A stretch of DNA of 16,574 bases from Zoogloeaceae bacterium (GTDB lineage Bacteria > Pseudomonadota > Gammaproteobacteria > Burkholderiales > Rhodocyclaceae), in the NCBI GenBank assembly GCA_031267345.1, contig JAIRZG010000003.1, forward strand, positions 1-16,574, in the 5' to 3' direction. The notes under the pieces were generated by a model, which was not told the DNA's origin, searched no databases, and saw nothing but the letters and a program-made list of their open reading frames with translations. Positions 6,156 to 12,406 of this stretch are shown one piece after another; the first letter of the stretch is position 1, and every line of letters begins with the position of its first letter. A program made the translations under genes and the position numbers.

Positions 6156-6458
6156 TTATGTCATCTCCACGGCGTTGGCGTCAATACGGTCATATTGCGT
6201 GTGCGCACCAATGAATTTTATGTACAACGTACCGAAGCGGCAGGCCACGGCGGTAATCAAGCGGTAATCATTGCCCTTGATGTTGAAAACCACACGCCGA
6301 CCTTTGAGCACACTCGCGGTTATAAACTGCGCGGTAATGTCAGTTGGGCATGACCAGTTGGCGCGCAATGCCTCATCTACCCAACATCGCAACGGCTGCT
6401 CTGCGTCCGGGTGGGTTTGCCAGAATTTTCGCAGGCAACTGACAGCAATCACGCGCAT
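6156..6458 (-). CDS. higB: HigB-type toxin (RelE-superfamily mRNA interferase)
   Basis: A 100-residue protein of the HigB toxin family. It starts MRVIAVSCLRKFWQTHPDAE and contains GRRVVFNIKGNDYRLITAV and LYIKFIGAHTQYDRIDAN; the GNDYRL and IGTH/IGAH-Y-D blocks are characteristic of this family. Such toxins cleave mRNA on the ribosome. Length is normal and no frame disruption is visible, so the module is probably functional (inference). It begins 44 bases after the ugd stop. No strong Shine-Dalgarno sequence is evident before the ATG. A short palindrome at 6472-6484 just upstream may be the autoregulatory operator. Confidence 0.87.
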   Translation of the reverse strand: MRVIAVSCLRKFWQTHPDAEQPLRCWVDEALRANWSCPTDITAQFITASVLKGRRVVFNIKGNDYRLITAVACRFGTLYIKFIGAHTQYDRIDANAVEMT

Positions 6459-6471
6459 GATTCGACTGTAG

Positions 6472-6484
6472 TCCCATTTTGGGA
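6472..6484 (-). promoter_or_regulatory. Palindrome upstream of higB, possible HigA operator
   Basis: TCCCA-TTT-TGGGA is a perfect 5 bp inverted repeat with a three-base centre, 14 bases upstream of the higB ATG in the 44 bp gap after ugd. HigA proteins usually bind palindromes at their own promoter (established). A clear -35/-10 pair was not recognised here, so the assignment is tentative. Confidence 0.35.
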
Positions 6485-6502
6485 TGAAAACAAGAACCGC
6501 AT

Positions 6503-7669
6503 TCAGTCGCTCTCAAACAAATCACGGGTATAGAGTTTATCGGCCACGTCCGCGAGCGCCGGAGTTTTACGGTTGGCGATGATCACATCCGCCTCGCGTT
6601 TGAAGGCGGCGAGATCGCTCATGACCGGAGAATGGAAAAATTCGCGCTCCCGCAAGGCGGGTTCGTAGAGGATCACCTTGACGCCCCTGGCCTTGATGCG
6701 CTTCATGACGCCCTGAATGGAAGAAGCGCGGAAGTTGTCCGATCCTGCCTTCATGATCAGCCGATAGACGCCAACGACTCCGGGTTGGCGGCGCAAAATG
6801 TCATCAGCGATAAAATCCTTGCGCGTGCTGTTGGATTCGACAATGGCGCGTATCAGGTTTTGCGGCACGTCGCGGTAATTGGCCAGCAACTGTTTCGTAT
6901 CCTTGGGCAGGCAGTAGCCGCCATAGCCGAAACTGGGATTGTTGTAATGCGCGCCGATGCGCGGGTCGAGACAAACGCCGTCGATGATCTGGCGGGCATC
7001 CAGTCCATGCGCGATGGCGTAGCTGTCGAGTTCGTTGAAATAGGCGACGCGCATGGCCAGGTAAGTGTTGGCGAAGAGCTTGATGGCTTCGGCCTCGGCG
7101 CTGCTGGTCAGGAGCACGGGCACGTCCGGATTGAGCGCCGCTTCCTTGAGCAGCCGGGCAAAGGTCGCGCCGCGTTCCGAACACTCGCCCACCACGATGC
7201 GCGAAGGATAAAGGTTATCGTGCAATGCCCGGCCTTCACGCAGGAATTCCGGCGAAAAAAAGATGTTGTCGCAATCAAACCGCCGCTTGATTTTCTCTGT
7301 ATACCCCACGGGAACGGTGGATTTGATGACGATGACCGCCGCCGGGTCAATGGCCAGCACATCGCCAATCACCGCTTCGATGGAAGCCGTATCGAACGCA
7401 TTGGTGCGGACATCGTAATCCGTGGGTGTGGCGATGACGACAAACGTCGCCCCGGCGTAGGCTTCGGTCTTGTCCAGCGTGGCGGTGAGGTTCAGGGAAC
7501 CGTCGCGGAGGTAATTCGTAATCTCCACGTCCTCGATGGGCGATTCCCGCCGATTGAGCATCGCCACCTTTTCCGGCGCAATGTCCAAGGCAACGACTTC
7601 ATGGCGCCTGGCCAGCAACACGGCAAGCGAGAGTCCAACGTAGCCGGTTCCGGCAATGGCGATTTTCAT
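6503..7669 (-). CDS. ugd: UDP-glucose 6-dehydrogenase
   Basis: A 388-residue enzyme, the same length as E. coli Ugd. It oxidises UDP-glucose to UDP-glucuronate with two NAD+ in the cytoplasm, supplying GlcA and, through the 4-epimerase, GalA for surface polymers. The Rossmann motif GTGYVGLS is at 7-14. FFSPEFLREGRALHDNLYPS, KLFANTYLAMRVAYFNELD (K197, N201) and the catalytic Cys in FGYGGYCLPKDTKQL (C253) are all present. It is the first gene of the minus-strand locus, with a candidate promoter at 7693-7722. The Shine-Dalgarno sequence before ATG 7669 is weak. Confidence 0.93.
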   Translation of the reverse strand: MKIAIAGTGYVGLSLAVLLARRHEVVALDIAPEKVAMLNRRESPIEDVEITNYLRDGSLNLTATLDKTEAYAGATFVVIATPTDYDVRTNAFDTASIEAVIGDVLAIDPAAVIVIKSTVPVGYTEKIKRRFDCDNIFFSPEFLREGRALHDNLYPSRIVVGECSERGATFARLLKEAALNPDVPVLLTSSAEAEAIKLFANTYLAMRVAYFNELDSYAIAHGLDARQIIDGVCLDPRIGAHYNNPSFGYGGYCLPKDTKQLLANYRDVPQNLIRAIVESNSTRKDFIADDILRRQPGVVGVYRLIMKAGSDNFRASSIQGVMKRIKARGVKVILYEPALREREFFHSPVMSDLAAFKREADVIIANRKTPALADVADKLYTRDLFESD

Positions 7670-7692
7670 GGCGGCGAAAGGGCAAATTGCGG

Positions 7693-7722
7693 ATTATGTC
7701 AGCTTGTGGCGCAGCTTGTAAA
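7693..7722 (-). promoter_or_regulatory. Candidate sigma-70 promoter of ugd and the glycan locus
   Basis: On the minus strand, TTTACA (7722-7717) and CATAAT (7698-7693) are separated by 18 bases, each one base from the consensus hexamer. The -10 lies 23 bases before the ugd ATG. It is divergent to the tRNA-Val promoter about 55-85 bases away. Confidence 0.55.
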
Positions 7723-7776
7723 TTTTTCCGGGCGTCGTTGTCGCCGATAATTTTTTGCGCGCGGATGTCCGCTGCC

Positions 7777-7804
7777 TTGACTTGCCTTCCCCGCCCCGTA
7801 TAAT
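7777..7804 (+). promoter_or_regulatory. Near-consensus sigma-70 promoter of tRNA-Val (and probably thrS operon)
   Basis: TTGACT (7777-7782) and a perfect TATAAT (7799-7804) are separated by 16 bases. Transcription would start near 7810, a few bases before the mature tRNA 5' end at 7817. No comparably good promoter is visible between the tRNA and thrS. Confidence 0.85.
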
Positions 7805-7816
7805 GCCGTGTTTTTC

Positions 7817-7893
7817 AGGCGCGTAGCTCAGTTGGTTAGAGCATCACCTTGACATGGTGGGGGTCGTTGGTTCGAATCCAATCGCGCCTACCA
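7817..7893 (+). tRNA. tRNA-Val (anticodon GAC)
   Basis: A complete cloverleaf of 77 bases with encoded CCA. The acceptor stem is AGGCGCG/CGCGCCT. The D arm is GCTCAGTTGGTTAGAGC. The anticodon arm is TCACC-TTGACAT-GGTGG, with GAC at 7851-7853. The T arm contains GGTTCGAATCC. GAC reads Val codons GUC and GUU. Just downstream, ACCACAC/GTGTGGT around TTTTT (7890-7908) forms a small hairpin that includes the CCA end. Confidence 0.97.
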
Positions 7894-7927
7894 CACTTTT
7901 TGTGTGGTTATAGAACAACAAAACAAG

Positions 7928-7947
7928 TGCGGCCTGGTCGCATTTTT
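7928..7947 (+). terminator. Weak terminator/attenuator between tRNA-Val and thrS
   Basis: TGCGGC (7928-7933) pairs with GTCGCA (7937-7942) over 6 bp including one G-U, with a three-base loop, followed by TTTTT (7943-7947). The stem is short, so termination would be partial at best. It could separate abundant tRNA transcription from thrS. Confidence 0.35.
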
Positions 7948-7991
7948 GCGTTTCTGTTTTGTCCTTTTCTCCTTTGGAATCGCGGGAAAAA

Positions 7992-9911
7992 ATGCCTGAA
8001 ATTCGCTTGCCGGACGGTTCGCTGCGCCCCTTTCCCGCCCCGGTGACGGTGGCCGAGGTCGCGGCCAGCATTGGCGCGGGCTTGGCCAAAGCGGCGCTGG
8101 CGGGCAAGGTGGACGGAAAGCTGGTGGATACGTCTTTTCGCATCGAGGCGGACGCTTCGCTCGCCATCATCACCGACCAGGACGCCGAAGGCCTGGAAAT
8201 ACTCCGCCATTCCACGGCGCACCTCATGGCGCACGCGGTCAGGGAACTTTACCCGGACGCGCAGGTGACGATCGGGCCGACGGTGGAAAACGGCTTTTAT
8301 TACGATTTCGCCTGCAAGCGCCCCTTCACGCCGGAAGATCTGGGCGTTATCGAGCAACGCATGGGCGAACTCGCCAAACGGGATATTCCCGTTTCCCGCG
8401 AGGTCTGGCAGAGGGAGGAAGCGGTCAAATTCTTTCTCGATCAGGGCGAAAAATACAAGGCCGAATTGATTGCCGCCATTCCCGCCGATCAGGAAATTTC
8501 CCTGTACCGTCAAGGCGATTTCGTCGATCTGTGTCGCGGCCCGCATGTGCCTTCCACTGGCAAGCTCAAGGCGTTCAAGCTGATGAAGGTGGCGGGCGCC
8601 TACTGGCGCGGCGACTCCAAAAACGAAATGTTGCAACGCATTTACGGCACGGCCTGGGCGAAAAAAGAGGAACTGGCGGCGTACCTCACCTTGCTGGAAG
8701 AAGCGGAAAAGCGCGACCACCGCAAGCTGGGGCAGCAACTGGATTTGTTCCATTTTCAGGAAGAGGCGCCGGGTTCAGTGTTCTGGCGCCCGAAGGGCTG
8801 GACGCTGTTCCTGAAGCTGATCGCCTACATGCGCGCCCGCCAGGAAAAAGCGGGCTACGTGGAAATCAACACCCCTGACGTGATGGATCGCGCCCTGTGG
8901 GAAACTTCCGGACACTGGTTCAATTACCGCGAAAACATGTTTATCACACAGACCGAGGATAAGCGCGTCTTCGCCCTGAAACCAATGAATTGCCCCGGCG
9001 CGGCAGCGATGTACGCGCAGGGAGTGAAAAGCTACCGCGATCTGCCGCTCCGCATGGCCGAATTCGGCAAGGTGCATCGTTACGAGCCTTCCGGCGCGTT
9101 GCACGGACTTTTGCGTGTGCGCCACTTCACCCAGGATGACGCGCACATTTTCTGTACCGAAGAACAGATGGAAGCCGAATGCCGCGACGTGGCGCGGCTG
9201 ATTTTCGACATCTACAAGGATTTCGGCTTTACGGACGTGCGCGTAAAACTTTCGACCCGCCCCGACAACCGCATTGGTTCCGACGCGACATGGGATATTC
9301 TGGAAGGCGCGTTGCGCGAGGCGCTGGAGCACATGGGCGTGGCTTATACGCTTTTTCCGGGCGAAGGCGCGTTCTACGGGCCGAAGCTGGAATTCGTGCT
9401 GCGCGACGCCATCGGTCGCGACTGGCAGTGCGGCACCTTGCAGGTGGACATGAATCTGCCGGAGCGTTTCGATATTCATTTCGTGGATGCGGACAATACC
9501 CACAAACGCCCGGTAATGCTGCATCGCGCCCTGTTCGGCTCGCTGGAGCGTTTTGTCGGTATTCTCATCGAGCATTACGCGGGCGCGTTTCCCCTGTGGC
9601 TTGCGCCAGTGCAGGCGGTGGTGATGAATATCTCCGAACACCAGGCCGACTATGCCGAAGATGTGGTGAAAAAGCTCAAGGCGCATGGCCTTCATGCGGA
9701 AGCCGATTTGCGCAATGAGAAAATCACCTATAAAATCCGCGCCCACAGTTTGAACCGTCTGCCTTATCAGCTCATTGTGGGTGACCGGGAAAAGGCGGAC
9801 AATCTGGTTGCCGTGCGTACCCGTGGCGGTCAGGATCTGGGACAGATGTCCGTGGATGACCTGATTGCGCGGCTTCTGAAAGAAGTCGCGGCGCGAGGAA
9901 GCGTGGCATAG
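7992..9911 (+). CDS. thrS: Threonine-tRNA ligase
   Basis: A class II aminoacyl-tRNA synthetase of 639 residues (E. coli 642) that charges tRNA-Thr. An N-terminal TGS domain (about 1-60) is followed by the editing domain, with HxxxH at 73-77 and C181/H185 in CRGPH. The catalytic core has the zinc ligands C334 (MNCPG), H385 (DDAHIF) and H511 (MLHRALFGS), the first and last numbered as in E. coli. The C-terminal anticodon-binding domain starts around APVQAVVMNIS. I chose ATG 7992 because homology begins at MPEIRLPDGS. A GGGA lies four bases and a GGAA twelve bases upstream; an in-frame TTG at 7959 would add 11 unlikely residues. Confidence 0.96.
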   Translation: MPEIRLPDGSLRPFPAPVTVAEVAASIGAGLAKAALAGKVDGKLVDTSFRIEADASLAIITDQDAEGLEILRHSTAHLMAHAVRELYPDAQVTIGPTVENGFYYDFACKRPFTPEDLGVIEQRMGELAKRDIPVSREVWQREEAVKFFLDQGEKYKAELIAAIPADQEISLYRQGDFVDLCRGPHVPSTGKLKAFKLMKVAGAYWRGDSKNEMLQRIYGTAWAKKEELAAYLTLLEEAEKRDHRKLGQQLDLFHFQEEAPGSVFWRPKGWTLFLKLIAYMRARQEKAGYVEINTPDVMDRALWETSGHWFNYRENMFITQTEDKRVFALKPMNCPGAAAMYAQGVKSYRDLPLRMAEFGKVHRYEPSGALHGLLRVRHFTQDDAHIFCTEEQMEAECRDVARLIFDIYKDFGFTDVRVKLSTRPDNRIGSDATWDILEGALREALEHMGVAYTLFPGEGAFYGPKLEFVLRDAIGRDWQCGTLQVDMNLPERFDIHFVDADNTHKRPVMLHRALFGSLERFVGILIEHYAGAFPLWLAPVQAVVMNISEHQADYAEDVVKKLKAHGLHAEADLRNEKITYKIRAHSLNRLPYQLIVGDREKADNLVAVRTRGGQDLGQMSVDDLIARLLKEVAARGSVA

Positions 9912-9935
9912 TTTTTGTTTGTTTTTGTCATTTTC

Positions 9936-9951
9936 GGGAGTTTTTGCCATC
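9936..9951 (+). promoter_or_regulatory. infC translation start: GGGAG ribosome binding site with ATC start codon
   Basis: GGGAG (9936-9940) is eight bases upstream of ATC (9949-9951), which is followed by GCTCTGAACAAGTCG, the conserved IF3 N-terminus. No ATG, GTG or TTG lies at a sensible position in this frame; the only upstream option is TTG 9919, ten codons earlier and without a good site. infC is known for AUU/AUC starts that IF3 itself discriminates against, giving autoregulation. Confidence 0.82.
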
Positions 9952-10566
9952 GCTCTGAACAAGTCGCATCGCCTCAATGAAGAAATCAACGCGCCGGAAA
10001 TCCGGCTGATTGGCGCAGAAGGCGAACAATTGGGGGTCGTGAGTTCTCGTCAGGCCAATTATCTGGCGGAGGAAGCCGGTCTGGATCTGGTGGAAATCGC
10101 GCCGCAGGCAGTGCCGCCGGTTTGCCGCATCATGGACGATGGCAAATTCAAGTACCAGGAAGCCAAAAAGGCGCACGAGGCAAAGCAGAAGCAAAAACAG
10201 GTGCAGGTCAAGGAAGTCAAGCTCCGTCCCGGCACCGACGAAAACGACTATCAGATCAAGCTCAGAAACATGCTGCGTTTTCTGGAAGAAGAAGACAAGG
10301 TGAAAGTGACCTTGCGCTTTCGGGGACGCGAAATGGCGCACCAGGAATTCGGGATGCGTCAGCTTGAGCGGGTCAGGACGGATCTGGACGCTTACGGTCA
10401 GGTGGAGCAGATGCCCCGACTGGAAGGGCGGCAGATGGTGATGATCGTCGCGCCCGCGAAGAAGAAACCGGAAAAGCCGGAAAAGGTTCATAAGGAAAGA
10501 ACAACGGAAAAAACGGCGAAAAAGATCGCCGAAGCCATTGAGGTTGCGGTTGAGGCCAACGCCTGA
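9949..10566 (+). CDS. infC: Translation initiation factor IF-3
   Basis: IF3 binds the 30S subunit, keeps subunits apart and checks initiator tRNA and start codon. With the ATC start the protein has 205 residues; E. coli IF3 has 180. The N-domain contains RLNEEINAPEIRLIGAEGEQ and EEAGLDLVEIAP, then PPVCRIMDDGKFKYQ (56-70) and a lysine-rich linker helix. The C-domain contains VKEVKLRPGTDENDYQIK and VTLRFRGREMAHQEFG. The usual family end (MVMIVAPAKKK) is followed by about 32 extra residues rich in Lys and Glu, ending AIEVAVEANA. It lies 37 bases after thrS. The ATC start implies control of IF3 synthesis by IF3 level (established in E. coli). Confidence 0.94.
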   Translation: MALNKSHRLNEEINAPEIRLIGAEGEQLGVVSSRQANYLAEEAGLDLVEIAPQAVPPVCRIMDDGKFKYQEAKKAHEAKQKQKQVQVKEVKLRPGTDENDYQIKLRNMLRFLEEEDKVKVTLRFRGREMAHQEFGMRQLERVRTDLDAYGQVEQMPRLEGRQMVMIVAPAKKKPEKPEKVHKERTTEKTAKKIAEAIEVAVEANA

Positions 10567-10575
10567 AAAAGTTTC

Positions 10576-10660
10576 GACGGGTTCTTTGAGGAGAAGAACC
10601 CGTCCGTAAAAGTGCTTGCGGGTCAACAAGCGTCCCCGTCGGGGAACACCTGGCAAGCAT
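10576..10660 (+). promoter_or_regulatory. Structured leader of rpmI-rplT, candidate L20 autoregulatory element
   Basis: The first hairpin is a perfect 11 bp stem, GACGGGTTCTT (10576-10586) with AAGAACCCGTC (10594-10604). Next, 10612-10619 (GTGCTTGC) pairs with 10653-10660 (GCAAGCAT), enclosing a CCCC-GTC-GGGG hairpin at 10634-10644. The structure ends ten bases before the rpmI GGAG site. No U-run follows the first stem. In E. coli, L20 represses rpmI-rplT by binding structured leader RNA; a role here is inferred from position. Confidence 0.5.
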
Positions 10661-10680
10661 GTCATCAAATGGAGCAGATC

Positions 10681-10878
10681 ATGCCCAAAATGAAAACCAA
10701 GAGCGGCGCCGCCAAGCGTTTCAAGGTGCGCGCTTCCGGCAGCATCAAGCGGGGTCAGGCGTTCAAGCGCCACATCCTCACCAAGAAAACCACCAAGGTA
10801 AAACGCCGGTTGCGCGGCATTACCGGCGTACATGAATGCGACGTGAATTCCGTCCGCGCCATGTTGCCCTACGCTTGA
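10681..10878 (+). CDS. rpmI: Large ribosomal subunit protein bL35
   Basis: A 65-residue basic protein, the standard bL35 length. It begins MPKMKTKSGAAKRFKVRASG and contains KRGQAFKRHILTKKTTKVKR, both hallmark segments. It binds 23S rRNA in the 50S subunit. ATG 10681 has GGAG (10671-10674) six bases upstream. A longer in-frame reading from 10612 would translate the structured leader and is rejected. The stop codon overlaps the GAGGAGA ribosome binding site of rplT, so the two are probably coupled. Confidence 0.96.
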   Translation: MPKMKTKSGAAKRFKVRASGSIKRGQAFKRHILTKKTTKVKRRLRGITGVHECDVNSVRAMLPYA

Positions 10879-10889
10879 GGAGATAGAAA

Positions 10890-11249
10890 ATGCCAAGAGT
10901 CAAACGGGGTGTAACGGCGCGCGCGCGTCATAAAAAAGTCCTGGAACAGGCCAAGGGGTATCGCGGTCGCCGCAAGAATGTCTATCGCATCGCCAAACAG
11001 GCGGTGATGAAGGCCGGTCAATACGCCTACCGCGACCGCCGCCAGAGAAAGCGCCAGTTCCGCGTCCTGTGGATTGCCCGCATCAACGCCGCCGCCCGCG
11101 AACTGGGGCTGAAATACAGCACCTTCATGAACGGCCTGAAAAAAGCCAACATCGAAGTCGACCGCAAGGTATTGGCGGATCTCGCCGTATTCGACAAGGC
11201 CGCCTTCGCCGCCCTGGCTACGCAAGCCAAGGCCCAACTGGGCGTCTGA
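10890..11249 (+). CDS. rplT: Large ribosomal subunit protein bL20
   Basis: A 119-residue protein of standard size that binds 23S rRNA and is needed early in 50S assembly. It begins MPRVKRGVTARARHKKVLEQ. The long basic N-terminal extension (RGRRKNVYRIAKQAVMKAGQ, RDRRQRKRQFR) is followed by the globular part with WIARINAAARELGLKYSTFM. It starts 11 bases after the rpmI stop with a strong GAGGAG site. In E. coli L20 represses its own operon. An intrinsic terminator lies 32 bases after its stop. Confidence 0.97.
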   Translation: MPRVKRGVTARARHKKVLEQAKGYRGRRKNVYRIAKQAVMKAGQYAYRDRRQRKRQFRVLWIARINAAARELGLKYSTFMNGLKKANIEVDRKVLADLAVFDKAAFAALATQAKAQLGV

Positions 11250-11281
11250 CGGAAACCGCGTCACGCAGAACGGCGCATCGC

Positions 11282-11313
11282 GGAAAAGGGGGCGCAAGCC
11301 TCCTTTTCCTTTT
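11282..11313 (+). terminator. Intrinsic terminator/attenuator between rplT and pheS
   Basis: A 12 bp stem with one G-U pair has arms at 11282-11293 (GGAAAAGGGGGC) and 11298-11309 (GCCTCCTTTTCC), with a GCAA tetraloop. TTTT (11310-11313) follows. The short U-tract suggests partial read-through into pheST. No phenylalanine-rich leader peptide like E. coli pheM is visible in the 11250-11327 gap, so this is probably a simple partial terminator. Confidence 0.75.
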
Positions 11314-11327
11314 CAGGAATAATCTTC

Positions 11328-12374
11328 ATGCAAAATCTTGATTCCATTGTTCACGCGGCAAAAGCGGCCTTCGCCGCGACCTTCGACCCGGACGCGCTAG
11401 AACAGGCCAAGGCGCGTTATCTGGGCAAGAGCGGGCGGATTACCGTTCTTCTGAAAGAATTGGGCAAGCTCACGGCGGAAGAAAAAAGAAAAACCGGCGC
11501 GGCCATCAACCAGGCCAAGGCGGCGGTGGAAACGGCGCTGGCCGAGCGGCGCGAAGCCATCAAACAGGCCGAACTATCGGCGCGTCTGGCCGATGAGGCG
11601 CTGGATGTGACCCTGCCGGGACGCAGTGAAGCGCAGGGCAGCCTGCATCCGGTGACGCGCACCCTGGAACGCATCGAGCGCCTGTTTGCCTCCATCGGCT
11701 TCGCCGTAGCCGATGGCCCGGAAATCGAGACCGATTTTTACAACTTCACCGCGCTGAACACGCCCGAAGACCATCCGGCGCGTTCCATGCACGACACTTT
11801 TTATTTGCTCGACAAACACGGGAAACTGGCGGAAAAAGTATTGCTGCGCACGCATACCAGCCCGATTCAGGCGCGCTACATGCAGGCGCATATGGCGAAA
11901 TACGCCGGACAGGAAACCATGCCGGAAATCCGCATCATCGCGCCCGGGCGGGTGTATCGCGTCGATTCCGACGCCACCCACTCGCCGATGTTCCATCAGG
12001 TCGAAGGCTTGTGGGTGGGTGAAAACGTCTCCTTTGCCGACCTGAAAGGCGTGATCGCCGATTTCCTGCGCCGCTTTTTCGAGACCGACGATCTGGAAGT
12101 GCGCTTTCGTCCCTCGTTTTTCCCCTTCACCGAACCTTCCGCCGAAATCGACGTGGCTTTTATGCGCGGGACGCAGAAGGGGCGGTGGCTGGAGATCGCC
12201 GGTTGCGGTATGGTGCATCCCAATGTATTGAAACATGCGGGCATAGACCCGGAAAAATACACGGGTTTCGCTTTCGGTTTTGGTCCCGACCGACTCGCCA
12301 TGCTGCGTTATGGCGTCAATGACCTGCGTCTGTTCTTTGAGGGCGACTTGCGCTTTTTGCGTCAGTTCGCCTGA
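11328..12374 (+). CDS. pheS: Phenylalanine-tRNA ligase alpha subunit
   Basis: The catalytic alpha subunit of the alpha2-beta2 class II enzyme, 348 residues (E. coli 327). An N-terminal coiled-coil arm (about 1-95, Ala/Lys/Glu-rich) contacts tRNA. The catalytic domain has GFAVADGPEIETDFYNFTAL, motif 2 in GRVYRVDSDATHSPMFHQVE (207-226) and motif 3 in GFGPDRLAML (317-326). A315 in GFAFGFG corresponds to E. coli Ala294, which shapes the Phe pocket. ATG 11328 has AGGA (11315-11318) nine bases upstream, directly after the attenuator hairpin. pheT follows 32 bases later. Confidence 0.96.
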   Translation: MQNLDSIVHAAKAAFAATFDPDALEQAKARYLGKSGRITVLLKELGKLTAEEKRKTGAAINQAKAAVETALAERREAIKQAELSARLADEALDVTLPGRSEAQGSLHPVTRTLERIERLFASIGFAVADGPEIETDFYNFTALNTPEDHPARSMHDTFYLLDKHGKLAEKVLLRTHTSPIQARYMQAHMAKYAGQETMPEIRIIAPGRVYRVDSDATHSPMFHQVEGLWVGENVSFADLKGVIADFLRRFFETDDLEVRFRPSFFPFTEPSAEIDVAFMRGTQKGRWLEIAGCGMVHPNVLKHAGIDPEKYTGFAFGFGPDRLAMLRYGVNDLRLFFEGDLRFLRQFA

Positions 12375-12406
12375 ATTTACCCTTTTGCCTTACAAGCGAG
12401 ATTCCC

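Noticed and set aside
7959..7991. Upstream TTG start for thrS
   Set aside because: The 11 extra residues lie before the conserved TGS-domain start, and an ATG with a purine-rich site exists at 7992.
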